Source: Bifidobacterium saguini DSM 23967 (GTDB taxonomy: Bacteria > Actinomycetota > Actinomycetes > Actinomycetales > Bifidobacteriaceae). Taken from it: a DNA stretch of 64,000 bases. The translations under genes and the position numbers were made by a program. The notes under the pieces are model-generated. The model worked only from the letters and a program-made list of their open reading frames with translations, searched no databases and had not been told where the DNA came from. The stretch lies in NCBI RefSeq assembly GCF_000741715.1, contig NZ_JGZN01000013.1, positions 186,001 to 250,000 on the forward strand, read 5' to 3'. Below are positions 24,675-32,758 of this stretch, piece after piece (positions within the stretch are counted from its first letter, which is position 1; each line of letters begins with the position of its first letter).

Positions 24675-26633
24675 ATGGCTTTACCCACGCCTTTGCAGGC
24701 TTTCAGCGGTGTGCCCAAAACCACTGCGGCCACGGACAAGCAGACCATTATCGACGGCGAGAAGATGACTGGCGCCGAAGCGCTGGTACGTTCGTTGGAA
24801 GACCTGGGCGTTGAGGACGTCTTCGGCATTCCAGGCGGTGCGATCCTGCCGGTTTACCATCAAATCAACGGCAACACCAAGTTCCGCTTCGTGCTGATGC
24901 GTCACGAGCAGGCGGCCGGTCACGCAGCGGAAGGTTATGCGCTGGCTACCGGCAAGGTGGGCGTGTGCATTGTGACTTCCGGCCCGGGTGCCACCAACGT
25001 GGTCACCGCCATTGCGGACGCCAACATGGATTCCGTGCCGATGGTGGTTATCACCGGCCAGGTGGGCGTGAACGCTATTGGTACCGACGCCTTCCAGGAG
25101 GCGGATATTGTGGGCATCACCTACCCGGTGTCCAAGCACTCCTTCCTGGTGACTCGCGCGCAGGATATTCCGCGCGTGCTTTCCGAGGCGTATCACATCG
25201 CTAGCACCGGCCGTCCGGGCCCGGTTGTGGTCGATTTGACCAAGACCGCTCAGACCGGTGAAATGTACTACTCCTGGCCGCAGCGCATGATTCTGCCCGG
25301 CTACAACCCCACCACCAAGGCGCACGGCCGCGTGCTCTCGGATGCGGCGAAACTGTTCTCCAAGTCTTACCGCCCGGTGCTGTATGTGGGCGGCGGCGCG
25401 GCTCGCTCCAACGCCGGTGCTCAGGTCAAGGCTCTCGCTGATCTGACCGGCGCTCCTGTGGTCACTACCCTGCCTGCCCGCGGCATTATTCCGGACACTG
25501 ATCCGAAGAACCTCGGCATGCTGGGTATGCACGGTACGATTGCAGCCACCGGCGCTGTGCAGCGTGCTGATTTGTTGGTGGCTATTGGTGCTCGCTTTGA
25601 TGATCGTGTGACCGGTAAGCTTGATGCCTTCGCACCGACCGCTCGCGTGATTCACATCGATATCGATCCGGCTGAGATTGGCAAGAATCGTCAGCCTGAT
25701 GTGCCGATTGTGGGCGATGTGGCTACGGTTCTCGATGATTTGATTCCGGAAATCGAGCGTACGCAGGCCATTGTGGGCAAGCCGAACCTGAAGCCGTGGT
25801 GGGATGCCATCGACGGCTGGCGCGAAAAGTACCCGATGACTTGGGATGAGCCGACCGATGGTTCTTTGGCTCCGCAGTGGGTCATCAAGAAGCTTTCCGA
25901 GCTTGCAGATCCTTCTACCATTTGGGTTACTGGCGTAGGCCAGCATCAGATGTGGGCTTCCCAGTTCATTGATTTCGAGAATCAGCACTCTTGGATTTCC
26001 TCCGGCGGCCTTGGCACGATGGGCTATGGTCTGCCGGCTGCCATCGGCGCTTCCGTGGGTTCGGCCCGCGAGTTCGACGGCAAGAAGCCGGTGTGGCTGA
26101 TTGATGGCGATGGCTCCTTCCAGATGACTTCCGAAGAGCTGGCCGCCGCATTCCTCGACCACGCCCCGGTGAAGATCGCGATTCTGAACAATTCCGTGTA
26201 CGGCATGGTCCGCCAGTGGCAGACGCTGTTCTATAACCACCACTATTCGCAGACCAACCTGAAGGATGGCGAGGCTCACGGCACCGAAGGCGAAGCACAG
26301 CTGACCGCCGGCGAGGCTCCGCTCGAAGTCCCGGACTTCATCAAGCTGGCCGAAGCCTACGGCTGCGTTGGCATCCGCGCCTTTACCGAGGATGAGGCGA
26401 TCGCCGCCATCAAGAAGGCCAACGAGATCAATGATCGTCCGGTGCTGATTGACTTCCGCGTGTGGAAGGATGCTATGGTCTGGCCGATGGTCGCCGCTGG
26501 CGCTTCCAATGATGAAGTGACGTATATGCCCGGCATCAAGCCGCTGATGGGTGGCACTCCGGCTCCGGGAACTGGCGCTGCTGATGCCGAAGTTGCTGCC
26601 GATTCCGCTGACTCTGCTGTGAACGAGCACTGA
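24675..26633 (+). CDS. ilvB: Acetolactate synthase, large catalytic subunit
   Basis: A 652-residue TPP- and FAD-dependent enzyme making 2-acetolactate and 2-aceto-2-hydroxybutyrate for valine, leucine and isoleucine. Catalytic Glu78 lies in MRHEQAAGHAAEGYA, and the TPP/Mg motif GDGSFQMTSEELAAAFL ends in ILNN. An acidic insertion with repeated GEA (DGEAHGTEGEAQLTAGEAPL) sits between the TPP motif and the C-terminus, where homologues are shorter. The ATG at 24675 has ribosome site GAGAGGA; upstream in-frame sequence is not conserved. ilvN follows 16 bp on. Confidence 0.97.
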   Translation: MALPTPLQAFSGVPKTTAATDKQTIIDGEKMTGAEALVRSLEDLGVEDVFGIPGGAILPVYHQINGNTKFRFVLMRHEQAAGHAAEGYALATGKVGVCIVTSGPGATNVVTAIADANMDSVPMVVITGQVGVNAIGTDAFQEADIVGITYPVSKHSFLVTRAQDIPRVLSEAYHIASTGRPGPVVVDLTKTAQTGEMYYSWPQRMILPGYNPTTKAHGRVLSDAAKLFSKSYRPVLYVGGGAARSNAGAQVKALADLTGAPVVTTLPARGIIPDTDPKNLGMLGMHGTIAATGAVQRADLLVAIGARFDDRVTGKLDAFAPTARVIHIDIDPAEIGKNRQPDVPIVGDVATVLDDLIPEIERTQAIVGKPNLKPWWDAIDGWREKYPMTWDEPTDGSLAPQWVIKKLSELADPSTIWVTGVGQHQMWASQFIDFENQHSWISSGGLGTMGYGLPAAIGASVGSAREFDGKKPVWLIDGDGSFQMTSEELAAAFLDHAPVKIAILNNSVYGMVRQWQTLFYNHHYSQTNLKDGEAHGTEGEAQLTAGEAPLEVPDFIKLAEAYGCVGIRAFTEDEAIAAIKKANEINDRPVLIDFRVWKDAMVWPMVAAGASNDEVTYMPGIKPLMGGTPAPGTGAADAEVAADSADSAVNEH

Positions 26634-26649
26634 GGGGAGAAGATTTACG

Positions 26650-27204
26650 ATGGCTATTTATCCTGCATCTCAGCCGGGTTCTGAGCGTCATACCCTGTCC
26701 GTGCTGGTGGAGAACCGCCCGGGCGTGCTGGCTCGTATCGCCGGCCTGTTTGCCCGCCGTGCGTTCAACATCAACTCGCTGTCCGTCTCCCCCACCGAGC
26801 GTCCGGACATCTCCCGCGTGACCGTGACCGCCGACGTGGAAGCCGTGCCGCTGGAGCAGATTATCAAGCAGCTCAACAAGCTGCTGCATGTGCTGAAGAT
26901 CGTGGAACTCGACCCGAACTCCACTGTGGAGCGCGAACTGGTGCTCATCAAGGTGGCGGCGAACCAGTCCAACCGTTCCGACGTGCTCGAGATCGTGCGC
27001 CTGTTCCGCGTGCGCGTGGTGGACGTGAATCCGGAATCGCTCACCATTGAGGCCACCGGTGCCGAAGGCAAGATCGATGCGCTGCTGGGCCTTCTGGAGC
27101 ACTACGGCGTCATTGAGCTGGTGCGTTCCGGTGCTGTGGCTGTGACCCGTGGTCCTCGCGCCCTGAGCGAAAAGGTGATCGGCTCCGAAGTCACCGGTCG
27201 CTGA
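26650..27204 (+). CDS. ilvN: Acetolactate synthase, small regulatory subunit
   Basis: A 184-residue regulatory subunit that activates IlvB and confers valine feedback. The N-terminal ACT domain is visible as HTLSVLVENRPGVLARIAGL and FNINSLSVSPTERPDISRVT. A second ACT-like half ends with GPRALSEKVIGSEV. The ribosome site GGGGAGAAG is close to the ATG. It is translated from the ilvB transcript and ends at a strong terminator at 27231-27285. Confidence 0.97.
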   Translation: MAIYPASQPGSERHTLSVLVENRPGVLARIAGLFARRAFNINSLSVSPTERPDISRVTVTADVEAVPLEQIIKQLNKLLHVLKIVELDPNSTVERELVLIKVAANQSNRSDVLEIVRLFRVRVVDVNPESLTIEATGAEGKIDALLGLLEHYGVIELVRSGAVAVTRGPRALSEKVIGSEVTGR

Positions 27205-27230
27205 TTCAGTCAGCCAGATACCAAGCCAAT

Positions 27231-27285
27231 AACCTCATGGAGCTTACGCTGATTCCTTGTCAGCGTAAGCTCCATGAGGTTTTTC
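27231..27285 (+). terminator. Terminator of ilvBN
   Basis: Arms 27231-27252 and 27260-27281 pair perfectly over 22 bp with loop TTCCTTG, followed by TTTTTC. Its apical part, TTACGCTGA-N7-TCAGCGTAA, is related to the hairpins at 28100-28202 and 30377-30429. Confidence 0.88.
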
Positions 27286-27296
27286 TATTGTCTGAT

Positions 27297-27341
27297 GTGC
27301 TAGCAAAATGCATGCAAATTATGCTAGCATTTTGCTAGCAC
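27297..27341. promoter_or_regulatory. Operator of the toxin-antitoxin pair
   Basis: GTGCTAGCAAAATGC and GCATTTTGCTAGCAC form perfect 15-bp inverted arms separated by 15 bp containing further GCTA/ATGC repeats. They lie about 45 bp before the antitoxin gene, where the antitoxin's ribbon-helix-helix complex would bind to repress the operon. Confidence 0.7.
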
Positions 27342-27387
27342 AGACAACGAGGTCTTTTTTAATCGACCTATGGAAAGGAGCTCCAAC

Positions 27388-27678
27388 ATGGCGACCATCA
27401 CTTTGCGCAAAGTACCTGACGAATGCGTAGAAATCTTGAAAAAGGCAGCCAAGAACAACAATCGTTCTATGGAAGCTGAAGCCAAATCAGTATTGGAAGA
27501 GTTCACTTCACAGTATGTGGCGCACAAAATCGTTACGACCGCTGATCTCGTGGCAGAGATGCAACGATTGCTGGACGGAAACGGTTTGAGCGAAGATGAA
27601 GAGCTTGTCCCTCCTCGTAACACATACGATACCGAGCCACGTCCAGTAGATTTCGGAGATGATGATGATTGTGCTTGA
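27388..27678 (+). CDS. FitA/VapB-type antitoxin
   Basis: A 96-residue protein. The N-terminus ATITLRKVPDECVEILKKAA followed by NNRSMEAEAKSVLEE is a ribbon-helix-helix DNA-binding domain of the FitA (Arc-like) type. The acidic C-terminal tail (DTEPRPVDFGDDDD) is the likely toxin-inhibiting part. The start at 27388 is set by GGAAAGGAG; an ATG at 27370 is less likely. The 3' end overlaps the toxin gene by about 14-20 bp, the usual coupling of such pairs. Confidence 0.88.
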   Translation: MATITLRKVPDECVEILKKAAKNNNRSMEAEAKSVLEEFTSQYVAHKIVTTADLVAEMQRLLDGNGLSEDEELVPPRNTYDTEPRPVDFGDDDDCA

Positions 27679-28090
27679 CACCAATGTCGTCAGCGAAATT
27701 ATTGCTAGGCAGCACGCAAATCATTCAGTGCAAAATTGGATAATTGCGCAAAATCTACGCGATTTATACACGACTAGCATCACTGGCGCAGAACTGCTGT
27801 ATGGAGTAGCACTGATGCCAACGTCGCATCGAAAAAACTATGTTCAGAATGCGACTGCTGCTTTTCTAGATAATTTTCGATATCGCACTTTTGACTTCGA
27901 TGTCGAATCCGCAGCTCATTATGCCGCAATCACCGCATCACGTCGACAAGCCGGCCGACCCATCGGCGTGCAGGATGCCATGATTGCAGCCATCGCACGC
28001 TCCCACGGTGCAGCTGTGGCCACTCGCAATATCAAAGATTTCGAGGACACCGGCGTCGAACTCATTAATCCTTGGGAATACACCAAGTAA
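27659..28090 (+). CDS. FitB/VapC-type PIN-domain toxin
   Basis: A PIN-domain ribonuclease of about 141-143 residues. The acidic residues expected for the metal site are visible: Asp in MIVLDTNVVSE (Asp5 if counted from the third Met), Glu in SITGAELLYG, Asp in GVQDAMIAAIA and Asp in NIKDFEDTGV. Three consecutive Met codons at 27659, 27662 and 27665 leave the exact start open. It is coupled to the upstream antitoxin. The pair sits between ilvBN and a kinase gene and looks intact. Confidence 0.92.
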   Translation: MMMIVLDTNVVSEIIARQHANHSVQNWIIAQNLRDLYTTSITGAELLYGVALMPTSHRKNYVQNATAAFLDNFRYRTFDFDVESAAHYAAITASRRQAGRPIGVQDAMIAAIARSHGAAVATRNIKDFEDTGVELINPWEYTK

Positions 28091-28099
28091 TACCTCCAC

Positions 28100-28132
28100 A
28101 AATGTACGCTGAGCCGCAGTCAGTGTACGTTT
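28100..28132. terminator. Hairpin of the ACGCTGA family, after the toxin gene
   Basis: AAATGTACGCTGA, loop GCCGCAG, then TCAGTGTACGTTT: a 13-bp stem with a G-T pair. The loop and core are the same as in the hairpin at 30377-30429. Confidence 0.65.
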
Positions 28133-28153
28133 AGCGAGAAGAAAGTCAATAGA

Positions 28154-28202
28154 ACCTCCGTAAACGTACGCTAGCGAGCGCTCAGCGTACGTTTACGGAG
28201 GT
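28154..28202. terminator. Perfect 19-bp hairpin after the P-loop kinase gene
   Basis: Arms 28154-28172 and 28184-28202 pair perfectly, beginning ACCTCCGTAAACGTACGCT. It belongs to the same family as the hairpins at 28100 and 30377 and stands between the convergent toxin and kinase genes. Confidence 0.7.
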
Positions 28203-28224
28203 GAGCAGTGAGGGGATTGCCGAG

Positions 28225-28902
28225 TCAGAGATTCAGCGGAGGCAGCTCGACTGTGGCATCGGCGCGGTCGCGGCATGCGGCGATGCGACGCGCATTGATT
28301 TCATCGACTTCCATCACCCACTTGCGCGCCTGCTCTGGAGACTTGCCGAACTGAATGTGACGCTCCACCAAGCGTTCGCGTCGCAGGTCATCATCAACGT
28401 CGACATACCAGACTTCCGTCATGGCCCCACGCACATTCTTCCATGCGTCGGCTTCATCAAGCAGATAGTTGCCCTCGGTCACCACCAAACGAGTCCACGG
28501 GAATACCGGAATCGCACCCGCCAGAGGCTGCTCGAGGTCACGCTCGAACATCGGAGCGTAAATCACACCATCTTCGCCCCGATGAATGCGTTGCAGCAAC
28601 GAACGATAGCCGCGTGCATCGAAGGTGTCGATGGCACCTTTGCGCTGCAAACGCCCCAAGCGCTTCAGCTCCACATCCGCCAAATGATAACCGTCCATCG
28701 GCACCCAAGCGGCGAAATGATCCACCGGCTCGACGATGCCGGCTTCGCTGCCGTCTTCGAATGCTTCGGCTATCAGCTGCGCCAGCGTGGACTTGCCGGC
28801 ACCGGGAGCGCCCACAATGCCAAGAATCACTCGTTCATTGGATTCGAGCAGCTCCCTAACACGGGCCTTGGCTTCTTCGAGATTTGCGATGTGGACCATC
28901 AT
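28225..28902 (-). CDS. P-loop nucleoside/sugar kinase of the uridine kinase/pantothenate kinase-like family
   Basis: A kinase of about 225 residues. The Walker A motif VGAPGAGKST is at 30-39; DHFAAWVPMDGYHLADVEL carries the phosphate-acceptor-side Asp of the uridine kinase/YggC/fructose-kinase-like group; LVVTEGNYLLDEADAWKNV is also typical. The preferred start is 28902 or 28899, with GGAAGGAAA upstream; the ATG at 29010 adds unrelated residues. It is divergent from a ROK regulator, so the substrate may be a sugar or nucleoside sensed by that regulator. Confidence 0.88.
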   Translation of the reverse strand: MMVHIANLEEAKARVRELLESNERVILGIVGAPGAGKSTLAQLIAEAFEDGSEAGIVEPVDHFAAWVPMDGYHLADVELKRLGRLQRKGAIDTFDARGYRSLLQRIHRGEDGVIYAPMFERDLEQPLAGAIPVFPWTRLVVTEGNYLLDEADAWKNVRGAMTEVWYVDVDDDLRRERLVERHIQFGKSPEQARKWVMEVDEINARRIAACRDRADATVELPPLNL

Positions 28903-29045
28903 TGTCGTTTCCTTCCTCGGAATGAATTCTGTTGTATTCGCGCTGGGCCCGCTGGATTCCCACTGCCGAAGTCTCCAACGAACTGGAGTAACCGAATGCT
29001 TCACCGCCATCCATTTTCTCCTTGCTATACATAACTATACCATTG

Positions 29046-29067
29046 TTTTGTATAGCTCTATACAAAA
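29046..29067. promoter_or_regulatory. Operator in the kinase/ROK divergent promoter
   Basis: TTTTGTATAG-CT-CTATACAAAA is a perfect 22-bp palindrome, with additional TATAC half-sites at about 29032 and 29044. A ROK-family repressor encoded immediately downstream is the natural binder. Confidence 0.65.
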
Positions 29068-29112
29068 GTAAGAAAATATTTGTAAAGGTCTTGTCAAATA
29101 GAGCGATGTTGT

Positions 29113-30369
29113 ATGCTAACAACTATGGATAAGTCAGCGGAGAGTATCGATATCAGCGCCGGTACCGTCGAGCTACTCACACGCCTGCGAGAACACGGAC
29201 CGATGACGCGCAGTGAGATTGGTGCGACAACCGGATGGGCACGCCCGACTGTGAACAAGCGCATCGACGAGCTCACCGCCATCAGCATCGCGCAACCGCT
29301 TGCCATCGCCAGCGCAACAGGAGGCCGACCGGCACAAGGCTTTGCATTCAACCCTTCCTGCGCGTACATCCTTGCTATAGATATCGCGACCACAGTCACT
29401 ACGATTGCGCTATGTGATCTTTCCGGGCAGCCGGCCGTCGCGCAGACCATCAACGTCGGCGCAGAGAACGAGCCTGAAGATGCCTTACATACGATTTGCG
29501 CAACCGCCGACGTCTTGCTTCTTCAGGGACTCAGTGCTTCATCAACTACAGAAGCCTCCAGCACCGGTGCAATACGGTTGTTTGCGGTATCCATTGCCGT
29601 GACCACTCGAGTCGAGACAGTCACCGGCAATATCATTCAGGCTCCGGTCATGCAACACTGGGAGAATCACCACATCCGCGAATACTTTGCCGACCGATAC
29701 CACGTCCCGGCCTTTATCGAGAATGACGCCAATGCTCGAGCCCTCTGCAAAGCTTATGAATTAGCCGGTGACGAATCGCACATGGTGTCTCATTTGTTGT
29801 ATGTGCATGCCGGTATGGGACTCGGTGCCGGCATCATTTCCTCTGGTTCCATCATGCATGGAGCGTTTGGCGCCGCGGGCGACATCGGCCACATTCATGT
29901 CTTCGGCAATATTGGCGAGCGCAATCTGTGCCGTTGCGGCAACACCGGATGCGTGGAGGCCACCGCAGGCGGATGGGCCATATTGCAAACCTTGCAAACG
30001 CAAGGCAAAGCTGCACATACCTTGGATGACGTGGTTGAATTAGCCTCCCATGGCGACATTGAGACCGTGCAACTTATCCGTCAGGCTGGTCGGCTTATCG
30101 GTGACGTGATTTCCGCATGCGTCAACATGCTGAATCCTTCGTGCATTGTGGTCGGAGGCGAGCTTTCGCATTGCGGCGAACTGCTGATGAATGGCATCCG
30201 CGAGCGCGTATGGGCGCGCGCACAACCGCTCGCGACCAAATCATTGCGTATTGAATCCTGCTCAGATGAGGCTCAGGCCGGCATTGTTGGCTTGGCTTAT
30301 GCCGCCATCGACCAGGGGCTGACTTCGCTGGATATGCTGCAGGACTTCGCCAATCAGCAGAATCGATAG
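29113..30369 (+). CDS. ROK-family transcriptional regulator
   Basis: A 418-residue (or 414 from ATG 29125) NagC/XylR-type protein. The N-terminal winged helix TRLREHGPMTRSEIGATTGWARPTVNKRI is followed by the ROK sugar-kinase fold with IAVTTRVETVTGNIIQAP, GMGLGAGIISSGSI and the zinc motif GERNLCRCGNTGCVEA. Neither start has a ribosome site. The possible -10 TATGCT at 29112-29117 would place transcription near the ATG at 29125, giving a leaderless mRNA. It is divergent from the kinase gene. Confidence 0.92.
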   Translation: MLTTMDKSAESIDISAGTVELLTRLREHGPMTRSEIGATTGWARPTVNKRIDELTAISIAQPLAIASATGGRPAQGFAFNPSCAYILAIDIATTVTTIALCDLSGQPAVAQTINVGAENEPEDALHTICATADVLLLQGLSASSTTEASSTGAIRLFAVSIAVTTRVETVTGNIIQAPVMQHWENHHIREYFADRYHVPAFIENDANARALCKAYELAGDESHMVSHLLYVHAGMGLGAGIISSGSIMHGAFGAAGDIGHIHVFGNIGERNLCRCGNTGCVEATAGGWAILQTLQTQGKAAHTLDDVVELASHGDIETVQLIRQAGRLIGDVISACVNMLNPSCIVVGGELSHCGELLMNGIRERVWARAQPLATKSLRIESCSDEAQAGIVGLAYAAIDQGLTSLDMLQDFANQQNR

Positions 30370-30376
30370 CCTCCCC

Positions 30377-30429
30377 TTACCTCAGCAAACGTACGCTGAG
30401 CCGCAGTCAGCGTACGTTTCGTGAGGTAA
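30377..30429. terminator. Hairpin of the ACGCTGA family between ROK and ABC-F genes
   Basis: TTACCTC...AAACGTACGCTGA, loop GCCGCAG, then TCAGCGTACGTTT...GAGGTAA. Arms are 30377-30399 and 30407-30429, with two mismatched positions in a 23-bp stem. It lies between convergent genes. Confidence 0.7.
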
Positions 30430-30460
30430 GTAAGGGTAAGTGAGATAAGTGAGGTAGGGG

Positions 30461-32713
30461 CTAGCCTAGCTGTTCGGAGAGCTCGAGCCATTCAGCTTCG
30501 AGGTCGTCATTCTCCGTGTTGATAGCGGTCAGCTGCTCGTTGAGCTTGTTGAGGCCTTCGTAGTCGGACGGGTCGTGAGCGGCCATCTGCGCTTCAAGGT
30601 CGGCCTTCTGCTCTTCAAGCTTGGCGAGCTTGCGCTCGATGGCATTTACGCGCTTGGATGCCTCGTGGAAGGCCTTGCCGGTGAGCTTCGGGGTGGAATC
30701 CTCGTCGGAGTTCTGAGATTGCGTTTCGACGCGCAAACCCCCTCCGGCGCTTTGCGCCACCTCCCCCTTCGAGGGGGAGGCAGAAGATTTACGCTTCGCC
30801 GAGCTGCTACCAGTACCAGCGAAGCCGGGCGTGTCAGCCGGCAACCCCTTGCCGTTCTTAATAGCCTCAACCATATCGAGGTAATCCTGCACGCCACCGG
30901 GCAGATGGCGTACCTTGCCGCCGAGCAAGGCGAACTGCTGATCAGTGACGCGTTCGAGCAGATAACGGTCGTGGGAGACCACAATCAGCGTACCCGGCCA
31001 GGTATCAAGCAGATCTTCCATCACGGCGAGCATATCGGTGTCCAAATCGTTGCCGGGCTCGTCCATGATGAGCACGTTCGGCTCGTCGAGCAGAATCAGC
31101 AACAGCTGCATGCGGCGCTTTTGGCCGCCGGAGAGGTCGCGAATCGGCGTCATCAGCTGGGCGGATTCGAAGCCGAGACGCTCCATCAGCTGCCCCGGCG
31201 TCACTTCCTTGCCGTCCACAATGTAGCTCGGCTTATAGCGGGAAAGCACTTCCTTGATCTTGTACTTGCCGAGCTTCTCCAGCTCATCGAGGCGCTGCGA
31301 AAGCACCGCGAACTTTACCGTCTTGCCAATGTTCACATGGCCTGCAGTCGGGGTGAGCGTGCCGTCAATCAACTTGAGCAGCGTGGACTTACCGGCGCCA
31401 TTCGCACCGACGATGCCAAAACGGTCGCCCGGGCCAATCAGCCACGTCACATCATCCAAAATTTCACGGCCGGAAACCGTCACCTTGCGGGCAGCCGAGG
31501 TGGCACTGGCTGCAGCAGTGTCAGCATCCGCCTCGCCGATGGTTTCGCCTCCGGTGTTCATGCGACGAACCTCACGATCATCGGCGAGCTGCGGATTACT
31601 ACCCTCGGCCTCGGCCTTTTTACGAGCTTCTTCCGCGGCCTCGACTGCTTCGGACACGCCGGCATCCACCAGGCGAGGGTCGGTCATGTCGGTGACCGCT
31701 ACCTCAACGGAACTGTGCAGCTGCGGCTCGGCGTACATGGCGTTGACCACATCCACGCGGGAGGCGGACGCGGAGAGCGCCGCCACATCCGGGTCGATAT
31801 CGGCCATGCCTTGCGGTTTTTCGAAGATCTGCGTCACGTCGACCAGATCGACCACCTGCTTGCCGAGACGGGAGGTGGCCATCTGCTTCAGCTCAAGCGT
31901 ATTACGCATCGGCGGCACGTCGGCAATCAATTCGCGCGCGGCCTTCACATGGAACTTCTGCTTGGTAGAACGGGCGCGAGCGCCGCGGGAAAGCCATGCG
32001 AGCTCCTTGCGGGCCAGATTGCGGCGCTTGGTTTCGCGCACGTCGGCCTGGCGGTCACGTTCCACGCGCTGCAGCATGTATGCGGAATAGCCACCCTCGA
32101 ATGGTTCAATCACGCCATCGTGAACTTCCCACATCGATTCGCAGACTTCATCCAGGAACCAACGATCGTGGGTGACGAGCAGCAAAGCACCCTGGCCTTT
32201 GGACCAGCGGTTCTTCAAATGTTCGGCAAGCCAGTGGATAGTGACCACGTCGAGGTGGTTGGTGGGCTCGTCGAGTGCGAGAATATCCCAGTCCTTGAGC
32301 AGCAAACGAGCCAGATCGGCGCGGCGGCGCTGACCACCGGACAGGGAGCCGACCTTGGCGTCCAAGCTCATGCCGCCGAGCAGCGCCTCAACGATTTCAC
32401 GGGAAGTGTTATCGGATGCCCATTCGTAATCCGCACGACCCTCCAGTGCGGCTTCGCGAATGGTGGCGTTATCGTCAAGCGGATCGCGCTGGTCGAGCAT
32501 GCCGAACGTCAAACCGCCACGCTTGGTCACGCGGCCGGAATCCGGCTCCTGCGTGCCGCGAAACAGATGCAGCAGCGTGGATTTACCGTCGCCATTGCGG
32601 CCAACGATACCGATGCGGTCGCCTTCGAAAACACCTTGCGTCACATCGGTGAAGATGGTTTTGGTGGCGAAAGCGAGCGAAACGTGTTCAAGTCCAATAT
32701 CGTAAGTCGGCAT
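30461..32713 (-). CDS. ABC-F family ATPase
   Basis: A 750-residue soluble protein with two ABC ATPase domains: Walker A GRNGDGKST and GANGAGKST, signatures LSGGQRRRADLARLL and LSGGQKRRMQLLLIL. There are no membrane segments, as in the translation-acting ABC-F factors (Uup/EttA group). A C-terminal coiled coil (about 680-750) is Uup-like. The linkers are long, and the second one contains the coding-strand copy of an intergenic repeat (30736-30783), read as SPSKGEVAQSAGGGLRVE. Translation-factor or antibiotic-protection roles are family-level only. Confidence 0.93.
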   Translation of the reverse strand: MPTYDIGLEHVSLAFATKTIFTDVTQGVFEGDRIGIVGRNGDGKSTLLHLFRGTQEPDSGRVTKRGGLTFGMLDQRDPLDDNATIREAALEGRADYEWASDNTSREIVEALLGGMSLDAKVGSLSGGQRRRADLARLLLKDWDILALDEPTNHLDVVTIHWLAEHLKNRWSKGQGALLLVTHDRWFLDEVCESMWEVHDGVIEPFEGGYSAYMLQRVERDRQADVRETKRRNLARKELAWLSRGARARSTKQKFHVKAARELIADVPPMRNTLELKQMATSRLGKQVVDLVDVTQIFEKPQGMADIDPDVAALSASASRVDVVNAMYAEPQLHSSVEVAVTDMTDPRLVDAGVSEAVEAAEEARKKAEAEGSNPQLADDREVRRMNTGGETIGEADADTAAASATSAARKVTVSGREILDDVTWLIGPGDRFGIVGANGAGKSTLLKLIDGTLTPTAGHVNIGKTVKFAVLSQRLDELEKLGKYKIKEVLSRYKPSYIVDGKEVTPGQLMERLGFESAQLMTPIRDLSGGQKRRMQLLLILLDEPNVLIMDEPGNDLDTDMLAVMEDLLDTWPGTLIVVSHDRYLLERVTDQQFALLGGKVRHLPGGVQDYLDMVEAIKNGKGLPADTPGFAGTGSSSAKRKSSASPSKGEVAQSAGGGLRVETQSQNSDEDSTPKLTGKAFHEASKRVNAIERKLAKLEEQKADLEAQMAAHDPSDYEGLNKLNEQLTAINTENDDLEAEWLELSEQLG
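30736..30783. repeat. CTCCCTC/GAGGGAG repeat copy inside the ABC-F coding sequence
   Basis: ACCCCCTCCGGCGCTTTGCG followed by CCACCTCCCCCTTCGAGGGGGAGGCAG matches the structure of the intergenic repeats at 20603-20731 and 35310-35392. It is read in frame as a Gly/Ser-rich part of the linker and does not disrupt the protein. Confidence 0.65.
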
Positions 32714-32758
32714 GATTCACCAATGTAGCGTCATGCTTGCCCAGCGATGGACCTCTTA

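Noticed and set aside
24681..26630. 649-codon open frame on the minus strand
   Set aside because: It mirrors ilvB exactly and is a shadow frame.
29113..29124. Forcing a single start for the ROK gene
   Set aside because: Neither ATG (29113 or 29125) has a ribosome site, so both are kept open.
30575..32728. 717-codon open frame on the plus strand
   Set aside because: It is antisense to the ABC-F gene, which has both ABC ATPase domains intact; no family features appear in the antisense translation.
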